Below, piece by piece: positions 23,191 through 34,934 of a stretch of DNA of 64,000 bases. Numbering within the stretch: position 1 is the stretch's first letter; the number at the start of each line of letters is the position of its first letter. Both the position numbers and the translations under genes were made by a program. The DNA comes from Anolis sagrei (taxonomy: Eukaryota; Chordata; Lepidosauria; Squamata; Anolidae), in NCBI RefSeq assembly GCF_037176765.1, contig NC_090022.1, forward strand, positions 177,859,117 to 177,923,116. Direction: 5' to 3'. The notes under the pieces are model-generated. The model ran no database searches. It saw nothing but the letters and a program-made list of their open reading frames with translations, and was not told the origin of the DNA.

Positions 23191-23206
23191 CTAAGCCAGG
23201 GGTCCT

Positions 23207-23987
23207 CAAACTAAGGCCCGAGGGCTGGATACGGCCCTCCAAGGTTATTTACTCGGCCCTCGCTCAAGTCTGAAATGACTTGAAAGAACACAACAACAAC
23301 AACAACAACAACAATCCTATCTCATCAGCCAAAAGCAGGTCCACACTTCCAGTTTATTTTATTTATTTAGAGCTTTTATAACCCGGTCTTCTCCTCCTCC
23401 GAAGAGGGACTCAGGCCGGCTAACAACAGGAAATTCATACAATGACGAATTGGCAATGACGATTAGAATGGAACATGGATAATGAGATTCGGATTGCAAT
23501 TCAACGATGAGACGTGGCGAATGCTTTAGTATAAATGTATTATTGATAGTATTGTTGTTTATTGTTGTTGTGTAATTGCTTTGTTGAATTGTACCTGGTT
23601 TTTATATGTTGTACACCGCCGTGAGTCGCCCTAGGGCTGAGAAGGGCGGTCTACAAATGTAGTAAATAAATAAATAAATAATACACAAGTAGGATAAACA
23701 TAATAGCATCGTAATACATTAATACATAAAATACATTAAAATACAGATCATACAATTTCAAAAAGCCAGGTCATCAAAGTACTAAGTAATACTAATAAGT
23801 TTATATTTGTTAAAATTGTTCTTCATTTTCATTATTGTATTGTTATAAAGTGTTTTTTGCACTACCAATAAGATATGTGCAGTGTGCATAGGAATTCATT
23901 CATGTTTTTTCCAAATTATAATCCGGCCCTCCAACAGTTTGAGGGACTGTGACTTGGCCCTCTGTTTAAAAAGTGTGAGGACCTCTG
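23207..23987. mobile_element. Non-autonomous hAT element with nested LINE tail (TSD ATCTAAGC)
   Basis: The left end is CAGGGGTCCTCAAACT and the right end is a diverged complement. ATCTAAGC lies at 23199-23206 and 23988-23995. Compared with the 356-bp copy at 11246, it carries about 400 extra bases near 23356-23780. These consist of LINE/SINE tails in both orientations ('ataacccggtcttctcc...', '...gggctgagaagggcggtctac'). Confidence 0.9.
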
Positions 23988-23999
23988 ATCTAAGCCAAC

Positions 24000-24840
24000 C
24001 ATGTGAGCCATTTTGGAGTATTTCAGGTTTCTGGATAAGGAATGCTCAACCTGTACTTATGAACCTCTTTCAAGACAATGGCTCTCCATATGACATGCCA
24101 AGGTTTTGCCTTTAGATGCCTTCATTCAAGACAAATGGGGAAGGATGTCCTCCCCTTACCACTTCTCTAAGGCACATCACAGTAGCAAGGAACCTAATGT
24201 ATGCTCTCCAGGCATAATAAAGGCTACTCCTACCTTTAAAGTGTTCAATAAGCAGTCTTGCAAACAAGTCATTAAAATTCACTAGCCCACAAGAATGTGG
24301 AAATGGAGCTACTGACCTGTCATACAAACATGGTTAAGCTGGTAGCTAATGAAGCCTTCCTACCTGATTGCCTAGAGGTAATTCCTATTTATCGCAAACA
24401 CTGGTGCTCCTTGTAGTTTCCACAACAGCAGGCTCTGAAGCTAGCATAAGAGACATCTTCAGAGTCTATTTACTGAAAAGACTGGCCATAAAACAAAAGT
24501 GAGCAATTGTGGCTTTTCTGTTTTTGCACTGCAACTCCATCATTGACTATGCTGGCTAGGATTGATGACAACTATTAGCCAAGAATGCCTTGATGCTATT
24601 CATTGACCATGCCTGCTGTGCAAGAAAGAGAAAGAAGACTATAAGGATTTTTTGCAACATTGTGTATTGTTTATAAGGGAAACTCAGGCACCTATAGGCT
24701 ATATTACAGAGGAAAGAACTGGGGAAAACACATCTGGGTATTCCTTGCCTAAGAAAGCCCTATGAACATAATGGGACCACTCTCAGTCAACAGGTGAATT
24801 GAAGGTACGGACACAAGGAAGGTTAACGACCACCCCATAG
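24000..24840. other. Unrecognised intronic DNA
   Basis: No feature could be supported. Confidence 0.35.
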
Positions 24841-24841
24841 G

Positions 24842-25330
24842 ACAGCAGTTCTCAACCGGAGGGTCACGACCCCTGGGGGGTTGTTTGGCCATTTTCGGGG
24901 GGTCGCGTAGCTGCCTAGGCCGGCCCTGTCCCCTCCAAAATGGATGCCGACCCCCAGAGCCAGCCAAATGGCACTCCTGGCAGGCTTCTCCTCCTGCTCT
25001 TCCCACAGACCTGTGGGTAGTCAGGAGGAGGAGCTTTGGAGGCAAAGGCACGGGGAAGAAGGCTCCCCTCTGTTCAGGCCTGCAAGGTGAGTAAACATAT
25101 TCCTGCTGTTCTCAATGCCTCTCCAGTATTTCCTGTTGATCATGGGAGTTCTCTGTGCCAAGTTTGAGTCCATTCCATGGCTGCATGAGTTCAGAATGCT
25201 TTTGGATGGGAGGGAACTATATATCCCAGCAACTCCCAAATGTCAGGAAAATAACCCCAAAACTCTCCAGTAATTTCTGTTTGTTATGGGAGTTCTGTAC
25301 ACCAAGATTCTTCAATTACATTTTTGTCAA
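24842..25330. repeat. Rearranged hAT-family fragments
   Basis: 24842-24912 has the end type 'cagttctcaaccggagggtcacgacccctgg' of the CAGTGGTTCTCAACC hAT family. 25110-25330 has diverged module sequence ('ctccagtatttcctgttgatcatggg...tatatcccagcaactccc'). A GC-rich unrecognised stretch lies between. Confidence 0.55.
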
Positions 25331-25334
25331 AAAG

Positions 25335-26160
25335 TATGGCCACTCATGGTGTTTGTGTCACAGTCTGCACAGAAAAATGCACTTCTCATGGGTATTTCAC
25401 TACCATCCTTGGAGACTACAGAAAATCCTCAAGAGCTTTGAAGTGCCCACCTTGACTCTCCACAGCCTCCAGAGGCCAGTATAAACCTATGTTCAGCCTA
25501 GCTCCACCTCCCTCTAAACAGAAGTTTATGGAAATGCTACCCATAGTTCAGGATCTCTTGCTAGATGGGCCAGAACTAGAGAAACCAGCTGGAAAGCAAA
25601 TACTAAAGGAAAAAAATGGCTCTCACTACTCACATGATGCAACCAAAACTTTCAATGCCAAGAAGCCCTGCTGTTGAGAGTCAGAATGGGGAAGCTCTTT
25701 AGATGAGAGAAGGGGGAATGTTTGGCCCTTCAGATGTTGACAGACACAATTCACATAAGGTCTAGCCTAAATAGTTAATGGAGAGGGCTGGTGGAAGGTG
25801 CAATCCAACACATGTTCCCAATACAAACTTCAGTGGGACACGTGTCCCTGTGACTGCATCATGTTCCCAGTGCCATTCTCAAATGAAAACTAAAGACTCA
25901 GATCCTTTTATTTGTAATGCATGCGTTATTCTTCTATCTCCAAGACAAGTAAAGCATATATATTCCAGTAACTAATATGGCATTATAAAACAGGATCAGC
26001 AGCAACACATCATCAAAAAGAGATGCACAGACTCTACAATAGAGCCTTTGCTGCCATAAAGAATAATAATGTTGTTATAGCACAAGCTATTGTAGGTAGA
26101 CTTTTTATAGCCCACTTTGTCACATATGTGTGTACTCTGAATCTTAAGTATATGTTGACT
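25335..26160. other. Unrecognised intronic DNA
   Basis: No feature could be supported. Confidence 0.35.
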
Positions 26161-26164
26161 CCTG

Positions 26165-27178
26165 CAACACTCTCTACGTGGGGTTGCCTTTGAAGACAGC
26201 CCAGAAGCTTCGATTAGTCCCAATGGTCGGCACTCAAATTTCTAACGGGAGCAGCATACTCCCCTGTTGCATCAGCTCCACTGGCTGCAAATTTGCTACT
26301 TAGCCCAATTTAAAGTGCTGGATGTGGCCTATAAAGCCCTAAACGGTTCCGGTCCAACTTACCTGTTCGAACATATCTCCTCATATGAGCCTACTAGAAC
26401 TTTAAGATCATCTGGGGAAACTCTGCTCTCAGTCCCACCCTCTTCACAAGCGCAACTGATGAGGATGAGAGACAGAGCCTTCTCAGTGGTGGTTCCTCAT
26501 CTGTGGAACTTCCTCCCCAGTGACATCAGGCAGGCCCCATCCTTTTTAGTTTTAAAGCCCTAAACAGTTCGGGCCCCGCCTATCATTGCGATCGAATCTC
26601 CCTCTATGAACCGGCACAGACTTTAAGATCTTCCGGGGAGGCCCTCCTTTTGCTCCCACCACCGTCACAAGCATGGTTGGTGGGGATGAGAGAGAGGGCC
26701 TTCTCGGTGGTGGCCCCCCGCCTCTGGAACACCCTTCCTGGAGAAATAAGACAGGCCCCATCCCTCCCCTCCTTTCGAAAGAGCCTGAAGACCTGGTGGT
26801 TTAAACAAACCTTTGAGAACGACTAGTTTTAGCTTAGCCCCAGATACTGTTAAAATTGGCCATATCTTTTTCTACTAATTACCCAGGTTACTTTCTTCTG
26901 TTAGGTCCTGGAAATGTATAGCCATAGACTCTACCTAATTTCCTGGGCCCTCTAAAATTGCACTAGCCCTGGCCCGGCCTTTTAAATTGCCTTGAACAGG
27001 CAGGATTATTTAAAATATATGTGTGCTGTTGTGGTTTTTAATGCTTATATTGTCTTGTTAATTTTATGTGTATACTGTTTTTCTTGTATGTATTGATTAT
27101 GTTTTGGAAACCGCCCTGAGTCTCCTCAGGGAGATAGAGCGGTATATAAATAAAGTTTTTGTTGTTGTTGTTGTTGTT
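26165..27178 (+). mobile_element. L2 LINE 3' end, with internally repeated C-terminal block
   Basis: The plus strand encodes FKVLDVAYKALNGSGPTYLF to RAFSVVVPHLWNFLPSDIRQ (about 26300-26540). After a short junction it encodes the same region again ('ccctaaacagttcgggccccgcc...' to 'ctcctttcgaaagagcctgaag', 26560-26800). A 3' UTR follows, ending in (GTT)n at about 27159-27178. The repetition suggests one L2 end next to another, or an internal duplication. Confidence 0.75.
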
Positions 27179-27414
27179 ATTTAGAAAAAAGTTACAGACA
27201 TGGCTTTGCACACAAGCATTCGAAGAATAAGTGACTACGGGCTACGACATTGTTTGAATATGGATTATGAACAAAGATCTTGGACAAATGGAACAATTTA
27301 CTTCATAAGTTTTAATTTGTTTACTCTTGTAATGTGTTTATTGACTAATTATTAACTGTTTTAATGGAGGGGGTATGTTATTGTTTTTACTGTTGATTTT
27401 ACCGGTATTGAATT

Positions 27415-27496
27415 GTACTGGAGTTGTAAACAGCCTTGAGTCCCCTGAGGGGGAAAAAGGTGCGGTATAAATGAAGTAAATAAATAACAATAAATA
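27415..27496 (+). repeat. LINE/SINE 3' tail
   Basis: 'gtaaacagccttgagtcccctgagggggaaaaagg...tataaatgaagtaaataaataac'. Confidence 0.6.
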
Positions 27497-27619
27497 CTGC
27501 AGCAGATATGAGGCAAATCTATTGCAGGAAATAGTGACACTGATAATTAGTTAAAACTGGACAATCACAGAATGGCTGCTCTTATAAACTTCTTGGCACT
27601 AGGGTAAGTTGTTCTAGAT

Positions 27620-27755
27620 CAGGCCTGCACAACCTGTGGCCCTCTGGGTGTTTTGGACTTCAGCTCCCAGAACTCCTGGTCATTGGAACAGCTGAGAAGA
27701 GCTTCTGGGAGTTGGAAGCTCAAACACCTGGAGTGCCACTGGTTGTGCAGGCCTG
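27620..27755. mobile_element. Foldback hAT-like MITE (TSD TTCTAGAT)
   Basis: Begins CAGGCCTGCACAACCTGTGG and ends ...GGTTGTGCAGGCCTG. TTCTAGAT flanks it at 27612-27619 and 27756-27763. It is 136 bp, with most of its length in the inverted arms. Confidence 0.92.
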
Positions 27756-28324
27756 TTCTAGATAAAACTTCACACAACTGATGGAATAAGTTCATAAAAC
27801 AGTTCATATTATAAAAGCTTAGGTAATAATAAATGTGTGAGTCTTTAAGATGTTATATGGCTCTGAAGTTTTTACTTCAACATAGTGATACAGCTATCCC
27901 TCTGCAAATATGTGCACTAATGTTTATAAGATATCAGCCCAAACAGAGTTTGGTACTACAGCCAAGATGATCCTGTCCCACAAAGATGAAGATTTAATTT
28001 CTGGCAATGAAGGCACACATAACAGGAGGTGTCACAGGTCACCTACCATAATTATAAACTAGACTCTGAAAGAATCAACACAGCCACCCTCTTTCACAAC
28101 ATTTCTGCCTTCCTGGGGTCTGCTGACTCAGAGACTAACGCATGGCATGGAATCATATGACCACAGGGTACAAATGTGATATTTGGCCTCTTGGTTCAGC
28201 TCTCGATATAAGGTGGAACTACATGGTCTCTAGTTCCCATTGAGGCATACACAATGATGGGTCACAGTGCAGTGTGCAGAGATAACAAGCCCCAAGGAAG
28301 ACCCTTTACAACAAAGATCCATGT

Positions 28325-28446
28325 CAGTGGTCCTCAACCCGTGAGTCCCCAGATGTTTTGGTTTTGAATTCCCAGCAATCCTAACAGCTGGGATTTCTGG
28401 AGTTGTAGGCCAAAACACCTGGGGACCCACAGGCTGAGAACCACTG
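28325..28446. mobile_element. Foldback hAT-like MITE, diverged
   Basis: Starts CAGTGGTCCTCAACCC and ends GGCTGAGAACCACTG. The arms meet in 'agcaatcctaacagctggg'. Flanking octamers match only partly, so it is older than the copy at 34972. Confidence 0.75.
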
Positions 28447-28931
28447 ACCTATGATATATCCCTTCATGTCCCATCTTGATATCTCCCCCATCCTATTTTT
28501 GTTTATTCTTCTATTTTAAGAACACAAAATGGGCAAGTCCTTTCCACATCTTCACAAGCATGTTGGGTGGAAATTTAAAGAGAAGGAGTTTGGGCCAAAC
28601 ACAGAGATTGGTCCAAATAGGTCAAATCTGAAAAACAATCTTTCATAGCCAGATTGAACATTCTGGACAAGTCAGCCTTAGGTTTGCAGTTGAGGCAATT
28701 CAAAATAGTTCTCTTGATTCAGAAAGACACTCACTGAGACCAGGAGGAGAAATGCATTCCCCTGGCCCTCATCACTCCTGGTTACAACTCTGATTTGTTG
28801 ACATCCCCAAGAGCCAGAAGCAAGGGAGCAGAATGCCTACATTCTGAGCAGATTCCAGCAAAAAAAGAGTGAAGGCAAAAGTTTACATCCCATGAGAGAC
28901 TGGTAATAAAAGCCTCCCATCTTCTACTCAC

Positions 28932-29032
28932 CAAGAAATAGCAGGATAAGGATGACAATGAGCACAATGAAGAAGGTGTTTCCATATGCCACCACAAGCT
29001 GCACCAAACGAGACTTGAAGATCTTCTGCCAT
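28932..29032 (-). CDS. BCAP31: BCAP31 coding exon (second visible), residues 31-65
   Basis: Encodes (R)WQKIFKSRLVQLVVAYGNTF then FIVLIVILILLFL(D), the second BAP31 membrane segment. The acceptor CCATAG precedes 29032 and the donor CTTG|GTGAGT follows 28932. The first base completes Arg31 and the last base starts Asp65. The residues differ from human mostly by conservative changes in the hydrophobic stretch. Confidence 0.96.
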
Positions 29033-29039
29033 CTATGGA

Positions 29040-30470
29040 AGAAGGTTGAGATTTAAGATAAACAGTAGCTGTTCCACTGGAGACAAGGACAAAGGTTTTT
29101 CTCTCAGAGAGGCAGTTTCCTCTTTGTACCAGATTCAGGTATTCATGAAATTTTAGATTCAGGTTGGGTTGCCTACAGGCAGGCCCTAGAAAACACATCT
29201 GCTGCCTCTAAAATTCTGCACCAGTCAGAGAATCCATCCAATTTCTTTTTTATACAATATATTATAGGGCAATTTGTGCTTCAAAACTATGCAGAAAACA
29301 CCACCATTGCATAATAACAAGCATTCCAAATTCCTCTATTTTTCTCAGTAGTTCTTCTCAAAGTAGCGAAACAACATCACTTCCAGTTGCCATTTTGACA
29401 GACTACAGAGAAAAACAATTTTTGCTTGCTAGGGAGGAGGAAAGTTATTGGTCACTGCCTACCATGCCCACTACTGTTTAGATCAGTTATCCTCAAACTC
29501 CAGCTCTCCAGCTGTTTTGCCTCCAACTCCTAGAAGCCCTAGCCAGCTTGTTTAATGATCCCACCTTTCTCCCTACACGGTTACTGTCCAACAGTAATGG
29601 TTGACAAACTGGTGCCTTGGGACTACATGCCTCACCAGCACTAGCCAAAATGACCAATGGTCTGTGGCGATGGAAGCTGTAGTCCAAACTATGTGGAGAA
29701 CAAGTTGTCTCCCCTGATATGGACCATTCACACACACATCTCCATCAAGTGAGATCAGGGAGCTACTTCCAAGGTGGAAGGAATTTTAGGGCTAAAGGTA
29801 AACATAACGCCCTGGAAAGAGAACAGTGCGAGGAAGCAGTTGCCAAACAAGTACTCCATGTGTCTTTCTCCCAAGGGATCCTGGATGATAGGTTATCAGC
29901 AGCTATAAAAATTGGGTGCACACACACACAGTGAGTTTGGAAACAGAATTCAGCTTCCTCATGGCTGTGAAAATATGTTTGTAAGTGGTTGCCAAGTCTC
30001 AAAAGCCATCTAAGCAGAAGATGATTTCTGATAGCTAGGAATTAAACTGTGGATATACTGGTGGTCAGGGTGATGGCAGGAGACAAAATTAATAATGATT
30101 ATACTATTATTATATAGAGTAATATCATAGAATATTGTGCATGTGATGGCAAATTGCCTGTTGACTAATGGCAAACCCATGAATATTCAGGTGGTTTTCC
30201 CAGTTGCTTTGCATATTAATACATTAAAAAACAGCAACAACATGTTCTGAATAGCTACTTGGTCTTTCCGAGAACCGAAACTAAAATTATGCAAGAAGGT
30301 AACAGAATGATGCAGAGGGAAGTAAGTATAGGGTTGGCCTAAAGTCACAAAATTCAATATTTAATAACTCCATTTTGTTTTTAAATTTACAATACCATAT
30401 CATATGTATTTATCTACCACACTTGTACCCAGGCCTTCTCACCCCAAAGAGGACTCAGGGTGGCCATATC
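29040..30470. other. Intron between BCAP31 exons; few recognised repeats
   Basis: Short hAT-like scraps at about 29483-29560 ('agttatcctcaaactccagc') and 29600-29700. A CA run lies at about 29920-29930. No coding sequence recognised. Confidence 0.4.
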
Positions 30471-30478
30471 ATCTAGAG

Positions 30479-30612
30479 AAGGCATGGGCAAACTTGGGCC
30501 CTCCAAGTCTTTTGGATTTCAACTCCCACAATTCCTAACTGCTTGTAAGCTGTTAGGAATTGTAGGAGTTGATTTCCAAAACACCTGGAGGGCCCAAGTT
30601 TGCCCATGCCCG
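30479..30612. mobile_element. Foldback hAT-like MITE
   Basis: Inverted arms 'gcatgggcaaacttgggccc' and its complement. Flanks are ATCTAGAG (30471-30478) and ATATAGAG (30613-30620), a 7-of-8 target-site duplication. Confidence 0.8.
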
Positions 30613-30774
30613 ATATAGAGTATATAACATACACATACATATATGTGTGTGAAATAGAATTAAATGACATGTAATATCATTTCAAAAAAAAAAATCAAAA
30701 TGTTCATAACACATCATATGCCTTTGTGACTCTTGGCCCACCTTAAACATTTTAGATTCCACTTAATCTCTGCA

Positions 30775-31115
30775 ATTAGGTAAAAAGGTAAAGGTTGTCC
30801 CCTAATATTAAGTCCAGTCATGTCTAACTCTGGGGTGTGGTGCTCATCTCCATTTCTAAGCCGAAGAGCCAGCGTTGTCCATAGACACCTCCAAGGTCAT
30901 GTGGCCAGCATGACTGCATGGAGCGGCGCTACCTTCCCACCGGAGCGGTACCTATTGATCTACTCATATTTGCATGTTTTCGAACTGCTAGGTTGGCAGA
31001 AGCTAGTGCTGATAGCGGAAGCTCACGCCGCTCCCCGGAATTGAACCTGTGACCTTTTGGTCAACAAGCTCAGCAGCTCAGCGCTTTAACCTCCTGAGCC
31101 ACTGGGGGCACCTGC
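30775..31115 (-). mobile_element. tRNA-derived SINE, long family, reverse
   Basis: Reverse of the 8462 family: 'gtctaactctggggtgtggtgctcatctcc', 'tgtggccagcatgactgcatgg', then box B and box A near 'ttgaacctgtgacc' and 'ttaacctcctgagccactggg'. Confidence 0.8.
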
Positions 31116-31119
31116 AATT

Positions 31120-31886
31120 AGGTAGCTAAGAACAAATGGACTCATTCAAAGCTGTGACACTACAGAACAAAATATTGTAGTTCACAGTAGTCTTCTATTC
31201 TGCAATTAAGTCAAGAATGAATCTTTGTCAGTCAAGAGCAACAGATCTTATTCACTAAATTACAAAGTTTGAAGAGGCTGGTGTAAATCTAGCTTTTTCT
31301 AGAAAAGTATCAGTCCTCTTATAATGCCCTGGAAATGATATTCAGTATCCACAGACTAGGTCTTGCACAGATAGTAGTAATGAGAGTCCTGCTGCAATCT
31401 TTGTCATGTACTAGAAGTTTGCTAACAAAAAAAAATCATCTCTTCATGCTAAAAAGGAAGCCTAAGAAACTCTTCACCTAGTTCCCTATCACCCACAAAT
31501 AAACATGCCAATCATTCCACCCTCTCATTTACTCCCAGCAGCAACTAAAACATTGAAATATATTTTCTTATCAGTAATACTGCAATTAATCCTCTTAAGC
31601 TGCTGACTCTCAATCATCCCAATGTTGGATCCTGGAAATCCAAGCTAAGCGATGTCATAAGTCTACAGCAACCTCACACTCCCATCTCCCCATTTTTAGC
31701 CATGACAACTACGTATGATGGGGGTTCTACTCAAAAATATCTGGAGCACAACCAACTGGGGGGGGGGGGGGGGGGCTCTGAGGCTTTTTGAATACACGAC
31801 CCACCAACGTTCCCAAACCTATCCATGTGAATTAATGCACACATATGACACACAACTTGTCCTGTGCCCAAACTGCAGCTTCTCAC
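31120..31886. other. Intron 3' of the first BCAP31 coding exon; contains G18 run
   Basis: No repeat family recognised. An uninterrupted run of 18 G lies at 31758-31775. Confidence 0.45.
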
Positions 31887-31978
31887 CTTGTTGCAGAAAT
31901 GAAAGGTATGCATAGAAGAAAGACAAGGAGGACTTCTGCATACAGAAACGTAGCCACTGTCGCCCACTGGAGACTCAT
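31887..31978 (-). CDS. BCAP31: BCAP31 first coding exon, residues 1-31
   Basis: Encodes MSLQWATVATFLYAEVLLVF then LLCIPFISATR, which starts exactly as BAP31 does (MSLQWT/A.VATFLYAEV) and forms the first ER membrane segment. The ATG is complementary to 31976-31978. The donor is AACAAG|GTGAGA after 31887, leaving two bases of Arg31 for the next exon. The short turn after TM1 reads SATR rather than the mammalian SPKR. Together the four exons give 159 of about 246 residues, and all three junction phases agree. The transcript is expected to begin in the GC-rich region near 38.7 kb. Confidence 0.96.
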
Positions 31979-32040
31979 GTTGAGAGCTTTAGAAGGGATT
32001 CAGCTCCTAAAGGGTGTTTGATGCTGGGAGCAATTCTTTG
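31979..32040 (-). other. BCAP31: BCAP31 5' untranslated part of the start-codon exon
   Basis: The minus strand has a polypyrimidine acceptor, TTATCTTTCCAG, ending at 32041. 62 untranslated bases then lead to the ATG. At least one upstream untranslated exon is implied. Confidence 0.75.
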
Positions 32041-32553
32041 CTGGAAAGATAAGAAAATAACAACGATAAGATTTGAATACAAGATTTGAAATGCAAAGTC
32101 CAGCATCCAAGACCTTTGCAACAGCCACTGAAGGGATCAGATGCAACATGGTTTTCAGTAAGTGCAAGAGAGCGTACAAATATGGGTGTGTCTTTTATTC
32201 ACCTTTTTTGAAAGCCAGCCTGGGCTACTCATCATCACGTTTGCCTTGGATCATGATATCAAAGGTTTTCAAGTAAGCCTTTCAAATGAGGTTTGTGTTA
32301 CTGGTCAGGGAATACAAAGGACTACATGTGCCTCCATATGTTGCTGACCAACAATTCCAATCACTCCCTTCCCTATGGTGAGAGATTGTGAGGGTTGCAG
32401 TCCAAAAAAATTTGGGTGAACACATGTTCTCCATCAAATCAATCCCTTTGATTTGAACAGCTTCTGTGCACTTTCAGAAGAACCAGAAACATTAGTAGAA
32501 CAGCAAACAGACATGCAAAGTTCTTCCCTCATAAAGAATGAAGAAGAAAATGT

Positions 32554-33041
32554 ATTGTCAAAGGCTTTCATGGCTGGAATCACTAGGTTCTTGTGGGTTT
32601 TTTCGGGCTATATGGCCATGTTCTAGAGGCATTTTCTCCTGGTGTTTCGCCTGCATCTATGGCAAGCATCCTCAGAGGTAGTGAGGTCTGTTGGAATTAG
32701 GAAAATGGGTTTATATATCTGTGGAATGGGGCAAAGAGCTCTTCTCTGCTAGAGCTGGGTGTGAATGTTTCAACTGACCACCTTTATTAGCATTTGAAGG
32801 CCTGGATGAGCCTGGGGGAATCTTTTGTTGAGAGGTGTTAAGATGTGCCCGGTTGTTTCCTCTCTGCTGTTTTGCTCTTTGCCCCACCCGAGTCATTCCA
32901 CAGATATATAAACCCATTTTCCTAATTCCAACAAACCTCACTACCTCTGAGGATGCTTGCCATAGATGTAGGTGAAACGTCAGGAAAAAAATGCCTCTAG
33001 AACATGGCTATATAGCTCGAAAAAAACCCACAAGAACCCAC
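32554..33041. mobile_element. Penelope-like element ends in inverted arrangement (TSD 15 bp)
   Basis: TGAAGAAGAAAATGT occurs at 32539-32553 and 33042-33056. The left arm (from 'attgtcaaaggctttcatgg') is the reverse complement of the right arm (about 32870-33041). Between them is 'gaatgtttcaactgaccacc...', shared with the other copies. The Penelope assignment comes from coding pieces linked to these ends at 39779 and 50914. A hammerhead-like core lies in both arms. Confidence 0.8.
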
Positions 33042-33361
33042 TGAAGAAGAAAATGTTTACAAATTAGCTTTTCCCATTAACTCAAGACAGTAAAGTTATG
33101 GGAGAAATACAAATGCTTTCTTCCTAAGAAATCTAACACAAGGTATTCTGCTGGTGGGCTTTCCACAGCATGGCACTTGGCTACCTACTGTGTGAACAGC
33201 ATGAATTCCACAGACCCTTCATCTGAACCAGCAAAGTCTACCCATAGTATTTTATTTCAAAAAATAAGTGGGGGGGGGGGGGCACCAGCCTTTTGCCTAC
33301 TTGTTTCTCAAGCTGGGCGTTTCTCAAGCTGTGTTCCTCCAGAAGTTTTGGACTTCAGCTC

Positions 33362-33965
33362 CTAATAATAATAATACAAATAATAAACTTTATTTGTAGC
33401 CCACTACCATCTCGTCAAGGCGTCAAGGGACTTGGTGCGGCTTACATGAGGCCAAGCCCAAAGTACATCAAACAAAACATCAATAAACACAACATCAGTA
33501 AACAGTCAATAAAATACAAATCTTATAAATCACATAAACAAAAACAATCAATAGTGACATAAACAATTTTAAAAATGGCTGGGCCAAACGTAATAGATTA
33601 AATTGAAAATATGCTGATGTGAACAAGGTAAAATATAACTAGGATAGGACTTTTTGGAGAGAAATGAGGGAGCACAGTCCATCCAAAGTCAGTATTAAAG
33701 TGCATTGTGAGGACATATTGCTGAGAGTTCTCCTTATTCTGGGAAGGCACACTGGAACAACCACATTTTCAGGCTCCTCCTAAAGACTGCCAACGTTGGG
33801 GCATGTCTAATGTCCCTGGGGAGTGAGTTCCGGAGTCGAGGGGCCACCACCGAGAAGGCCCTCTCCCTCGTCCCCACCAATCGCGCCTGCGAAAGAGGTG
33901 GGAGCATGAGCAGGGCCTCGCCTGATGATCGAAGAGATCGTGTGGGTTCGTACAATTCTTGACAA
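33362..33965 (-). mobile_element. L2 LINE 3' end, reverse
   Basis: Reverse 3' UTR and tail at 33362-33560, then the minus-strand C-terminus YEPTRSLRSSGEAL...ERAFSVVAPRLRNSLPRDIR at 33734-33960. A scrap of hAT-like sequence abuts it on the right (33960-34030). Confidence 0.85.
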
Positions 33966-34284
33966 CTAGTAAGCTGGCTGGGATTTCTGAAATCCAAAAC
34001 ACCTGGAGGAGAACAGTTTGAGAACCACTTCTTCAGAGGAGGACAAAACTAGTAGAAGGGAGCCTTCACACATGGTGTACTATAGAAATCTCTTTCAAAG
34101 ATGCTTAAGATTTTGATGACAACCCTTGAAAATCCAAAGGGCTAATCAGGATAGCAACTGGATCTTTTAAGACAAAATAATGTTTTTCCAGAGGCAGGTG
34201 GACAGTTTCAATCACAAGCTATATCCATTTGTGCCATGAAGCAGTCACCATACCTCACTTTATAAGCACCCTTAGAGAGCCACA

Positions 34285-34530
34285 GTATTTTATTATTTAT
34301 TTATTTCATATTCTTCTATCCCGCCCTTATCCCCACAAGGGGGACCAGGGCAGCCTCACATAGGTATCAACGATGCTTGCAATGTATACATCATAAAGAT
34401 ACAATTAAAACAGTAAAACACTAAAAACATTTTTAAAACATCATACAAATAAGCCAATAAATTCATTTAACAATAATATTAGAGTGCCAGTAAAACCAAA
34501 AATCAATCCGGGAAACCCAAACTTTAAAGG
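34285..34530 (-). repeat. LINE 3' tail, reverse
   Basis: 'ttatttatttatttcatattcttctatcccgcccttatcccc' and a following AT-rich body, the same type as 11960-12220. Confidence 0.65.
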
Positions 34531-34934
34531 GATTAAGGCAGATGATTAAAGAGTAAACTAGACTCTCCTTGTTACTGCCATTCTGATTTCTTTGAAACTG
34601 GCAAGCACATTTACATTAGGAACACAGCATCATATGGGTTGGAGTCCTGGCAACAGCTGAAATGTTTTAATGTATGTTGGCTGTGATGAATTCATTAAAA
34701 CCTAAAATGTTGAGAACATTCAGACTCCAGATAACTTAAAGGGGGGAAGGGTAGGAAGATGTTACCATATATATTCATGTATAAATGGAACTCGCATGGA
34801 AGGGGATAAATGTATGGATTTTGATAAAACCTGTGGATAAGTCAAGGGTCATTCTGCACATTGATATTTTCCACCATTTCCCCACAGCCATCCACCCCTC
34901 AGTTAAGTCTACAAATCAGCAGACTTTAGTAGGT

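Noticed and set aside
32554-33041. Treating the inverted arms as an ordinary DNA transposon with inverted ends
   Set aside because: Linked coding pieces (GIY-YIG end at 39779, LPYI.G block at 50914) and variable 10-15-bp duplications fit a Penelope-like element better.
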